Shown: in pieces, positions 35,128 through 46,120 of the stretch
How the letters are laid out: each line of letters starts with the position of its first letter
Position numbering within the stretch: position 1 is the first letter of the stretch
NCBI GenBank assembly: GCA_039602395.1
Contig: JBCNJP010000007.1
Location: 106,177,387 to 106,241,386, forward strand
Length of the DNA: 64,000 bases
Source of the DNA: Deinandra increscens subsp. villosa
Lineage: Eukaryota > Streptophyta > Magnoliopsida > Asterales > Asteraceae
Direction: 5' to 3'
Position numbers and translations under genes: made by a program
The notes under the pieces: generated by a model
The model's input: the letters and a program-made list of their open reading frames with translations, nothing else
Databases searched by the model: none
Told to the model about the DNA's origin: nothing

Positions 35128-36260
35128 TTGCGTCGCATATCGCAGCAGAAAGCAGGTTGTTTGCGGTTTATGCTTTGTTTTGAATCCGAATGGAGTCTCT
35201 ACGTGCTCAATTTGTGCGTTCGAAACCTATTAGGCTTAGTCGCACGTACTCATGATGAATATTTTTAAAGTCCTGATGAATGATTTTAAAACATTTTAGT
35301 ACAATTACCTTCTTGTATCCAATTACCAACTTTGGTAAGTTTAATTACTATTTTGCCCCTCTATTTTATCATATTTTATATTATGTCATTTGTTTATTCA
35401 ATTACGCGACGAGTTTAACATATAAGTTTGTGGTGTAACGGGTACAGTCGTGTCATAAATTCAACACTTTGAGCGTTCGGTTTCTAATTTCGTTGTAACA
35501 TAGTTTTTTTTTTCTATTTGCGGTTGAGTGGGCATGAGTTGGTTCTTTGGTGGTGTAATAGGTATACACAGATTTCCTTATGTACAATCATGTACCATAG
35601 TTTTTTGTTTGAAACGTTTTGATCGTTATATGTTTTTTATTTTCATTTTCTTTATGTACCATTATGTAATAAGACGGTTTTATGTGCTAACATTATCCCT
35701 GCGAAAACGCGCTGGTAGGAAATCTTGTTCTTAAAAATAATTAACAATGATTTTGCGATTGATTTTATTATTTAAATAAATATTATAACAATAACTACAA
35801 ATTGGTTGACAAGTTCAAAGTAAAGCTCTTAAGATAATGTAAAACTCATCTGAGGCGACCGAGTACTCCCCGAGTATACCCCGTCTACGTTCAGTACTTC
35901 TCAAGTACTCTCTCATATTCCTCGAGTACTCCCTCGACTTGGACGAGTACTCACAACTCCTCAAGCGACCGACTTGAGAACGCCTAACGACTTTACAACC
36001 ATGAATACATATATGTCTTGCAGGTCATATGATACATTATATAAGTTGTGTGACAGCTATTTTCTCAAATGTTATACGAGTGTTCACACAATCATATAAT
36101 TCATATGAAATAACTAATCTGAGCATGTACTACTCACAAGATCATGTAACCTATATATCTATTTTTCATCTTCTCATATGATGCATAAATTGAGATTTTT
36201 AGCTCATTTTAACCTTATTACCTTTGAGTTGCTTGTTCTTCTTCAAACTACGGTAGAAAC
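35128..36260. repeat. Diverged duplicate of the helicase upstream region
   Basis: 35128-35230 resembles 29700-29800 (TTTTGAATCCGA..GGAGTCTCT..GTGCTCAATTTGTGCGTT), 35725-35830 resembles 29805-29885, and 36010-36260 resembles 32460-32830. The order is the same as in the first block, so one segmental duplication with later insertions (35230-35725 here, the Harbinger-like element there) explains it. No intact gene is present. 36261-36833 shows nothing further. Confidence 0.55.
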
Positions 36261-36833
36261 CGCACCAACCATTAATAGTAACCGAGCCATAAGTAGTAAT
36301 TGAACCGGCGGTCTTGATCAAGACACCTGCATTCGTATAAATGTGTTTCACACCCTTTTGTTCCCCGCCTCCTCATTAGACAACACAAGTAATATCCAAG
36401 GAACACTCTCATTTATATATCACTTCATGGTTTGTTTACCCATCCATGTAGAAAATTAGATTTTTTTTTTTCTATTGTTATTTATTATTTGTTTAATTAT
36501 TTATTTTCTTATTGGTCCTCATTTGAGATTGCAAGGAAGGTGACATAATTCAAACTCGTGTTCTAGAAATAGGCGCAAAAAGGTTCAGATCCATTGAACA
36601 CAATCGATCATAATCGAGCATCCGAATTCCAAATACCTCTACTTTTTTTCAACTTGGTACTTGCAAAACTAATGAACAATGCCATGACATTTAGCTTTTT
36701 TTACATAGAAAAAAGATGGCTAAAAATGCTCAAAAAAAGTTAATACTTTAAATCATTAAAAACTCGCCTGGATGTTTTTTTTTATCTTTGTTATTGTGGG
36801 AACTGAAAAACTGTGTTTGATACGAGAGTGGAA

Positions 36834-39800
36834 TCACACGAGACCCCTCTGTTTGAACACCTCAAACATTGCAGACCCAATCTTTGCTGGTGATTCCACA
36901 ACTGTCACACCAGCTTCCTTGAGGGTTCTGATTTTGTCTTGTGCAGTACCCTTTCCGCCTGATACTATGGCTGCAAAATCAAAGAGATAACTTGAGCTAA
37001 AAGTAACCCTTTACACGGTATTGAACGTAAACACAAATGTGTTGCTTGAAATACTAACTAAACTTTTTGTGTGATTTGAAAACAAGTAAAGGTTTTATAT
37101 TTTTTTCAATTATCAAACTACACATGATTAAGCTCAACTTATTTCACATAGAAAGGGTATAGGTGTTAAAAATGTTGAGGAAGCATGGCCACAAAAAAAA
37201 TAAAATTAAATAAATAAATAATCACAATAGATTGAATACCTCCAGCATGACCCATACGTCGACCAGGTGGAGCAGTAAGTCCAGCAATGAAGCCAACAAT
37301 AGGCTTGTCAGTCCCGCTTTCCTGTTTTCATATAAAAAAATTCGGGATCATATGAAATTATTTTAATGTTATCATGCTATAGGACTGTTCACTTGCCAAG
37401 ATTAGCACAAATAAATGAAACAACCTCCTAACATTTGAATTTGATAAGATTTGCTCTATATCATCATCGAGACAAAATTTATTAGAAAAATCACAAAGAA
37501 AAAAAAAACTTGATTCTTTTTTCATCTTTATTATCACAGGCAGCAAGAGAATCATTATTACAATATCATGCCAGGTGACTGTATATGAAGGTACCAAATC
37601 TGACCTTTATGAGGGCAGCAGCATCTTCTTCGGCAGTACCACCTATCTCTCCAATCAGAACGATACCTGAAATTGCATATAGCATGATAGCATCAAGTTT
37701 CAAATTATAAAACAAATAACTCAAGTGGCAACATGAGATAAGAAAATAAGATATAATTGCAATAACAGAACAGGGGTTACGTAAAGGTGACTTCTTGAGA
37801 CGCAACTACAGCCAAGAATTCCTTTAGGTCACAGAAAATAATGAAATACTATTTGCTTCAAAGTCTTGAAAACAGGAGTACAATACTAAACAACTGTTAA
37901 GAGCTAAAAGCTGATTTCAATGTTTACCCTCTTAAGTTTTTTGAAGTATTTTTTCCTAGAATGAAACTCAGAATGATTATGTATCATTAATAAGCAATGT
38001 TGAATGTTGAATTGTTAAAAAATACGACATTTACGTGAATGATACATATTAATATATGTTTACTACCCATGCTACTTTCTTTAGCATAGCAAAATTACGC
38101 TTCGACATCACTATTGAAGGTATAAAAGTTTGTTGATCAATAGTATGTGGCGAGTATAAAGACACTTTCAAGGACAAATGAAGTTACCAGCACATCTTAT
38201 TTAAAAAAAGTATAAGCCCTTTCTTCGCTTCCAATAATCACTCTCTATTAACGTCTTTTTCTGCCAATAATACCAGCCACCACATTATAATGGTGTGATG
38301 TTCCATTTAGTTCCTAATACAACACATGCACAACCCCTGAAACCCTCCACTTATTATATGATAATTTATTGGGATTACAAGCAAAGATAATAATCAGATT
38401 AGTTATGTATTTTAATTGTTTATGTTTATCTTTATTCATCTTTCAATTTGCTAACGTTCCTCCCCTGGATTCTCACTAGTAGCAGTACACCAACCAGAAG
38501 AGCTGAGTTACAGTAGACTGCAGCAAATTATGGTATATGAGTATACATAGAGCACTTCTGTCAAAATGTTAGAAGTCCCTATTTGCAATTAAGCAATGAC
38601 CAAAGACCTTAACAGGTTAAAGGCTACAAAATTTATTAAGGGCTACTACTAAAAACTCACTAAGAGTAACCAGGCAACTTAAAAAGCCAAGTAACAAATT
38701 TCTTAAAATATTCATGTTGCAAGCGGAACGGATAATCAAACGGCATTTCTCTAAATAGATCTGCAATCAATCACGCAATTAAAGGACTGACCAAATATCA
38801 AATTCTTTTTAATCTAAGTTACCTTCTGTCTGGGGATCATCAATGAATTTTTTCATGCAGTCAACAAAGTTGGTCCCGTTGAAAGGATCCCCACCAATGC
38901 CTACACAAGTGGATTGGCCTAGGCCAACAACAGTTGTTTGGTAAACCTGTAACAAAGCGAGACAAGCCATTGGATGTTTTTAAAATGATCAAATAAGCAA
39001 AAGTCAGATAAACTAAGTAACTTTTACGAGCGCAAGCATAATGTCATCTCATGTGTAATGATCACCTCATCAAGTCATACACATGTACCCACAACCTAAT
39101 TGGGGTCATGTAAAAGCAATTATTAGTTGAGACTAGCAATTAGGAACCTATTGCACAACCTTTCAACACAAGCACCCACAACTTAATAGGTGCCATGTAA
39201 AAGGAATTATCAGTTGAGACTAGCAATTAGAAACCTATGGGACCCTACTTTAAATGTTTTCACAGTACTAACTTTACACATAAATTATTTTTATTTAGAA
39301 TATTTATTGCACTTCCTGATATAGTTTTTAATTTGACTAAAATAAACTACACCCATATCAATTTAAAATGATTAAATCTGAAAGTGTCTTATTAGGCATT
39401 CATACTTAAGGTTTGATAATTAATAGAGAATGGATGAAGTAAAATCTATGACTTTGTAATATTTTGTTCTAGAAGTTAAGTTGTTAATAGGCAGCAAGGT
39501 ATGTACATAATTCTCAAGCTTCTGCCCACAAAATCTCAATGGTTTACAACAACAACCCTATCGAGAAAAGTCCCACAAATAGCACATTGGTACTATTGTT
39601 AGGGTCGGGGGAGGGTGGGATGTTGGCAAACCATACCTCTACCTTTCGGGTAGAGAGGTTGCAACAACCGTATCGAGAGAAGTCCCACAAAATCTCAATG
39701 ATTTACAAAGGTAATAAATTCAAAAAGATTTGGTGTGCAAGAAGTCACGTTTAGCAACTAAAAAACAGTTCATTGAGCATCGCCCTCATTGGTTACTTCG

Positions 39801-41542
39801 TATTTCATGTGTGGTCACACCTCAACACCAAAGCTATAGATATTATGAATATGCGAACAATATACTTTTGACCAGGCTATAGATATTATGAATATGCAAA
39901 CACTATACTTTTGACCAGAGCTGCTTATATGAATATTATACACAAAAAAAGTTAAAGAAATTATACTAAAGGGATGAACAAGAAACCGCCTACACCAATT
40001 TTATGACTATAGGTTTCTCAAGTGCTATAGTGAGCTTCATAGGCAGAAATAAACACAAGTTAATTAAGTAATGACAACTCAAATATATCTTACCGCTTCA
40101 TAAGTTAGTGTGCCAGACCGAGAAACAATACCAATGCGTCCTGGTTTGTGAATATAACCAGGCATGATTCCAATCTTGCATTCTCCGGGCTTAATGATGC
40201 CAGGGCAATTGGGACCAATCAACCGAGTTTTTGACTGCTGAAGAAGAGCAGCCTTTACCCTAACCTGTGTACATATAGTTTTAAAGGATAAAGAGTTAAT
40301 ATTATTTTTACAGTGAAAGCACAAGTAAATACACACACCACAAAGGTTCATTGGTCGATAGAATGTACAAAATTTAAACATACCCATATGAAACAGTTAC
40401 AGAAAATATTATCAGATAAAATAAAGGCAGGTTACCATATCGTGCTGTGGTATTCCTTCTGTAATACAAACAATTAAATCTAGTTCAGCATCCAATGCCT
40501 CCATGATTGCTGCTGCAGCAAATGGTGGAGGTACATAAATTACGGATGCATTAGCCTTGGTTTCGGCTTTTGCATCTGCCACTGTGTTGAAAACAGGGAG
40601 TCCCAAATGCTCTGTTCCACCCTTCTTTGGGGTAACTCCACCAACCTACAAAGGATCACAAATTGAAGAATGTTGTTAGTCCTTGCATACCCAAGCATTC
40701 ACGGTTGAATCTCCATCTTCATCTCTATAATTAACTAAATATCACCTTTCTCTAAATTTTGTTTAACCTACCACATCTCATTCTCCATCCCTATCTCTAT
40801 CTCATTCACAAACACTTATTTTATCACTTTGTTGCTCTATCTTAGATACTTAGGTAACATATATTTTAAGCAAGATCACCTTAAAAAGCACACGTTCAAA
40901 GAAATTCAATCACTGCTTTCTAACTAATGAACTAACAATTTTCCAAATGCCCCCATTGATTTTAATTAATAAGCATTTGCTAGATCATACATTCATACTT
41001 CCAATTCAAAACAAACTCTACAAATTCTGTCCCCAGGATAAATGCAACCTTCTACATAAAATACAGATGAATTTAGTTTGTTAACAAGTTTTCTCTTATT
41101 ATCCGTACTATTTGGGTTATTAGTCGAAGAGAGTGGGTGTTATTTCCGTAATTACAATTCAAAATCAAACAATCACGCTACAGATCACGAACAATCTAAA
41201 CCCTAGATCCAACCACAGTCACCGAACGCAATCACGCGGCTATAAAAAAACTTATGTAAATCAAATCAGGTTATATCAATGAGCGATAGAATTAGAAACG
41301 TGTATTTGTACCATCTTAGTGCCGTATTCAATTGCCTGCTCGGTGTGAAAGGTTCCATTTTTGCCTGTGATTCCTTGACATATGACACGGGTGTTCTTGT
41401 CAACGAAGACGGCCGGTGGCGGAGGAGCTGTGGCAAATGAACGCGACTGAGAGATCGAATTCGAGGAAGAAGAAGACGAAGACGTGCGAGATGTAAGTTT
41501 TGATGAGAGATTAGCGATGAATCTAGTTGCTTGTCGAGACAT
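36834..41542 (-). CDS. Succinyl-CoA ligase alpha subunit, mitochondrial
   Basis: The alpha subunit of the TCA-cycle enzyme that converts succinyl-CoA to succinate with nucleotide triphosphate formation, partnered by a beta subunit encoded elsewhere. Seven exons: 41542-41312, 40645-40436, 40264-40094, 38946-38823, 37666-37605, 37321-37240 and 36970-36834. All are in phase, giving 338 residues (about 347 in Arabidopsis). MSRQATRFIANLSSKL plus a Ser-rich stretch forms a mitochondrial presequence. I chose this Met because it aligns with relatives, although the frame is open 28 codons further upstream. The CoA-binding start NTRVICQGITGKNGTFHTEQ, the block GPNCPGIIKPGECKIGIMPG and GRRMGHAGAIV with the phospho-accepting His (about 291) are all present. 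Intron 3 (1147 bp) carries a probable LINE tail. Confidence 0.94.
39540..39735 (+). repeat. RTE-type LINE 3' tail fragment in an intron
   Basis: GGGTGGGATGTTGGCAAACC followed by TACCTCTACCTTTCGGGTAG and AGAGGTTG resembles the common plant RTE LINE tail (GTGGGATGTA..CCTTACCCCTACC..GGTAGAGAGGCTG). A flanking unit containing TATCGAGA(A/G)AAGTCCCACAAA is present on both sides. It is non-coding and lies within intron 3 of the succinyl-CoA ligase gene. Confidence 0.45.
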
Positions 41543-43322
41543 CTTGGCTATGGCTGCAGCTTCAAATCTCTCTTTGGAGAAGACCTTATGAGAGAGACGA
41601 GAAATGTTTGAGGGAATATGCTGCAAGAAGCCAAAAAGGGCTAAATATTGGGAAAGGCTGTGTTCGGGTCGGATCTAGCTCCAGTTGTATAGACTCGGGT
41701 TACCAATTCGGGCCATAAACCTAATTAAACTCTTCTTAGCCTAGTTTAGCCTAGTAACAGAAGGTGTATGACTCATGTTACTATGTGTCGTCGTTTAGGG
41801 TGTTCAAGTTTCAACTTGTCTAGGTAAAAATATAATAAAAAATGAAGGTTACAAGTTAGGCTAGAGGATTTTCTCACTAGTAGTAAGTTTTCTCCTAATA
41901 AGAATTAGAGATGATTGGATGGGTGGTGTAACATCCCCGTCGGTGATCCAAATTTACCGTTAAAAAAAATAAACTCTTCTTAAACGAGATTTTAAGTACA
42001 ACGGACAATTACTAGTATTTTGATGTAAATGTAAAGGTGTTTTTTTAATTGTACCATAAAATTCTAATTTTATGTAAACTCTATTACACTGGTGTAGTGC
42101 CCGCGTGATGTAGCGTGAAAACACAAACACATTAATACAAACATTAGTAGACGGTATGAGTAATTAATGTGGTGATTGTAATTTACACATATTCTCAACT
42201 CTTAAAATTTTTAGTAAAATACTATTTTGTCCCTCTTATATGTATTATAACATTATTACATTTAACACGGTGTAAATTAAAACTATATGTCTAACTTTTC
42301 AAATGTTATTGTTATTTATTGAGTTATGATACATGTGTTAGATGCGTGCATAAATATGATTTTGCTAACCTCTACATGTGTAATGTGTATATAGTAATGG
42401 TGTGTCTAACCTATTACACCAAAACATCAAATATCACGGGTTTAAATGTCAAGGACACCTGTAATGCTAAAAAGAAATTGTCCTAAATCGTCAAGACACT
42501 ATGAGACGAATGAACGCTAGACATATTCAATATATTAATGGTTCCTAAAAGTTACACGTGTGTACACATATGTCATCTCCTAGTGGGAGATGTAGGGTAC
42601 CAAATGTAGTGAGAGGTGTAGATAGTTCGGAAAACCATATGATGCAAACAAGGTGTCTCAACATGCCAGGATGATGTTTCACGTATACAACTTCAGATAA
42701 ATCTTCATAGAGAAAGTCATTGTTAACATCAACATCACCATGTTGAATATCTCATCCTCAAGAAGAAAGCAACAAACAACTAACCAACTTGATAGTGGTT
42801 TGTTTGACAACCATGCTGAGTTACAACAATGTCAAAGCTGCAAATCGAACTTTATATCGACTAAAAGTTGTAGGCTCAAAAGAACGAGTGGACGAGACAT
42901 TAAAAAAAACATGATGAGAGGTTGTCAAGTGTGAAAATGCCAAAATTAGGGCATGAAGAGACCAACGAACCGTCGCCCCGGTGGGGCGACTTCATTCTCT
43001 GTCGCCTCAATTACAACTGAAATCACTTTTGTTTGCATGGAGTACCTGGTTTGTTATGTATTCTATAGATCAAATGTGAGATACAAATACTACATATAAA
43101 GGAAATAGAAATTAGAGCAAGTTCATAAACACAAACTTAATGGCTACAATAAACACAAGAAAAACCAAGGATCTCTTAAGATCTCATATAATATATATGC
43201 ATTGAACTAAACACAGCAAGATGCATTACATGCAATGTTGCACTAGGTAAATAAGTTCTGGAAATCTTCTACATCGATTTCTCACATTAATAATACACAG
43301 TAATGCCTAGAAAAGTATTTTC
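41543..43322. other. Intergenic between succinyl-CoA ligase and the polyamine oxidase pseudogene
   Basis: The first 100-150 bases are the 5' flank of the succinyl-CoA ligase gene. The remainder is AT-rich and without a convincing gene. A short open frame at 42740-42934 has no recognised motif. Confidence 0.45.
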
Positions 43323-43371
43323 TTAGATACGCGAAATCAACAATGGCACAGAGGCAAGGGTATCCTCGCCC

Positions 43372-43429
43372 ATAACGGGTTGGAAAAGATCCAACTGCCC
43401 ATAACGGGTTGGAGAAGATCCAACTGCCC
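43372..43429. repeat. 29-bp tandem duplication that shifts the last polyamine oxidase exon
   Basis: Two adjacent copies (43372-43400 and 43401-43429) differ by one base. Since 29 is not a multiple of three, the frame moves and ends at 43337 instead of the inferred ancestral stop at 43323-43325. Confidence 0.9.
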
Positions 43430-44859
43430 ATAACGTTCAAGAACCCGCATTCTGCAGTCCTCTGCAGCCATTAATCCGGTTGAGTAGGCCCCATGTACTG
43501 CCCTCGGGTAGTCGGCACTTGTTGCTTCCCCTGCAAAGAATAAGTTATCCACGGGGATCCTTAGCTTGTCATACAGATCATGCGGGTTTCCTACTGTATC
43601 ATAGCTATATGAACCTAGTGAATTGACGTCACTGCCCCAACGAGAAACTAGATGCTGGATCTGCGTAAAAGAAAATGCCAAGAAAGAAAAATATCAGGAT
43701 CTAGATTAAGGGGGTGGTTTCTTGGAGTTATTTAAAGCAATGAGATACTCAATAATCAGAATGTGTAATCAACTAATTAGCAGTTGTAATATAATAATCA
43801 GAATATGCTATCAACTAATCATCAGTTGTAATATAATAATCAGTTTCAGAACCCAAATCCAAACCCAATTGAAATTCCTGGGGAGTTATACATTTGCGTA
43901 TTGATAACCATTCACTATTTCTTGAAGCTCGATCTATCCCCCGGTGAACCATATAGCCAAGAGAAACCATGAACCAGAATAGAAGAGCTTGCCCTCATTT
44001 TTTACTTTTATCATCATTATTTCTGGTTTATCTGATTTCATCAATTTGAAAGAAAAAAAAAACAATGAGAAAGAAAGTCGTTTATCAAATGGATTGTTAC
44101 CGGGTCGGAAGCATCAGGAAGAATCTACTTAAGCTGTATAAAAGCAAAACTAGCAGCAGCCTCATCAGACATTTTCTCAATGCCTTTTGCTAGCTGTCCA
44201 GCAGGCATGTAAACGAGCACAGCATGACCCGTGGCCTTGTGAAGATTAAGAAAGTAACTGCATCCATATGAGGTCTCCGCGACCACTCCTAGAAACTCAA
44301 CATTTGGCCAAAACACAGTCTTTGACTTCAAAACACCAAGTGGGACGGCCACTATGGCTGCATCCGCAAAGAATGTCTTACCACTTTCTACGGTTACCAT
44401 CACACGATTAGTGCGCCTGTTTATCTTCTTTACCCTTTGGCAATACCAAAAAAATAAAAAATAAAAAAGAAAAAAAAACCGTGTAAGATGAATGACTATA
44501 AAACAACATAATGGATATCGATAACAACTTGCCTGTGACCCAAGCGGATATCAAGGCCTTTGGCAAGTGTATTTATAACAGGTTGGTAACCCCGGACCAT
44601 AAGTCCATGCCTGCCTGGAAGCAACACTTGCTGTACATCAGATAACAAAAGTAAGGTGCTGTTTGGTTCGTCTGTTTCATTTGGTGCTAAATGAATAAGC
44701 TGTCTATATGGTAAAGAAGTGCTGAATCAATAAGGTGCTGAATCATAATGTGTTGTTTGTTTGGACATCTGAATGAATGTATAATCAAACAAATAAAAAC
44801 ACTAACAAATAATTGTGAAAACAATTTTTTTTTTATCTTTTTCTTTCATTTAGCTTGTC

Positions 44860-45010
44860 CCATATTGGTGTGGGAACAAAACACCTAAATTTTCCATCAT
44901 TACCTTGTCCCATATTGGTGTGGGAATGAAAACTCTTAGTTTTTTCTTTCATTTAGTTTGTCCCACATTGATGTGGGAACAAAAACATGGTTAGCTTATA
45001 TATGAAAACC
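44860..45010 (+). repeat. Triplicated TTGTCCCA(T/C)ATTG..TGTGGGAA unit in a polyamine oxidase intron
   Basis: Three short copies of a TGTCCCACATTGATGTGGGA-like palindrome lie at about 44862, 44907 and 44958. The last resembles the plant snRNA upstream element (RTCCCACATCG) and has a TATATAT box about 30 bases further on. No recognisable snRNA follows, so a repeat is the safer reading. Confidence 0.4.
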
Positions 45011-46120
45011 TACATGACATAATAAGTTCTAATGTTGTGTTTTACTCCGATATCTACCCGCGCGCAGGGGGGGGATGCAAATTTGGTAAAATTGTCTTCC
45101 CGTCCATACGACCTGCGGACACGAATGCGGCTCCGAAAACTAGGGGGAACCACCTAAAAAAGCAGAGGGATACGAAAATGTAAAAACATGCCTTGTCCCA
45201 ACATTTAAGAGATATGGTATCGGCATCAGCAGCAAACCAACCTTCCATTCTACACAGATACCACTGCAACACTTTATGAGAAAGTATATTGCATGCTGTA
45301 TAGACGCGTCTTCACTATATTCTTCTCTCACTTTATTTGTCTGCAAAATCCAACAATGAACTAATCAGGTCAAAGGTACTAGATATATTATACGAGTGAG
45401 AAAGAATAAATATACCTCTTCTAATATGCTCTCGAATGTCTCCCCAACCTGTGAGACTAGTTCTTGAGGAACTTGATTCCCATCCGTGTCAAATAACGCA
45501 TAACTAAAAAATACAATAACAATCAGCAAAAAGGTACATCTATAATTATGAATGCAGTTATAACTAACCTACTCCTAAATCTACACCAATGTCCACTATG
45601 AGACTTGAACCCTCAACCACTTGCAATGAACAACTTAAATACACAACATAATACCGTTAGGCTAGAAGCATTTTGGTAAATAAACTCTATACATGATGCA
45701 GAATGGAAGCGATCAAATGGCTCAAGAACAATATGATTTCAAAGTCTCGAAATTGAACTCGAAGTTCACGAACAAACGTTCTATTTTCAATAAAAATCAA
45801 CTCCCCTCACAATTGATCCAAATCCCCTATTTATAAGACCTAAAGATAAACCAGAAAACTAACAAAACCTAAAAATCCTCAAAAGATTAGAAGACCAAAT
45901 AATTCAAAAATAATTAAAGATAACTAAATTAAATAAACAAATAAATCCCCAAAATATGATAATCTTCAAGTCGTCGTTGGCCGAGTTCGATTTAATATGC
46001 TCCTGCATCATACTCCCCGTCTTTAAAAAAACTCGTCCTCGAGGTTTGTCTCCGCATCAAAGCCACCTGGGTCATAAGGAACATCTTGACATCTTTTATG
46101 GAATATCATCACACCCCATT

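Noticed and set aside
41527..41718. Plus-strand frame over the succinyl-CoA ligase start
   Set aside because: Antisense of exon 1 and its 5' flank.
43337..43681. A separate short gene ending LPLCHC
   Set aside because: It is the last polyamine oxidase exon read through the 29-bp duplication, not an independent gene.
45054..45346. Two short minus-strand genes with KVLQWYLCRMEGWF and TNKVREEY blocks
   Set aside because: They are parts of one polyamine oxidase exon split by a frame-shifting deletion.
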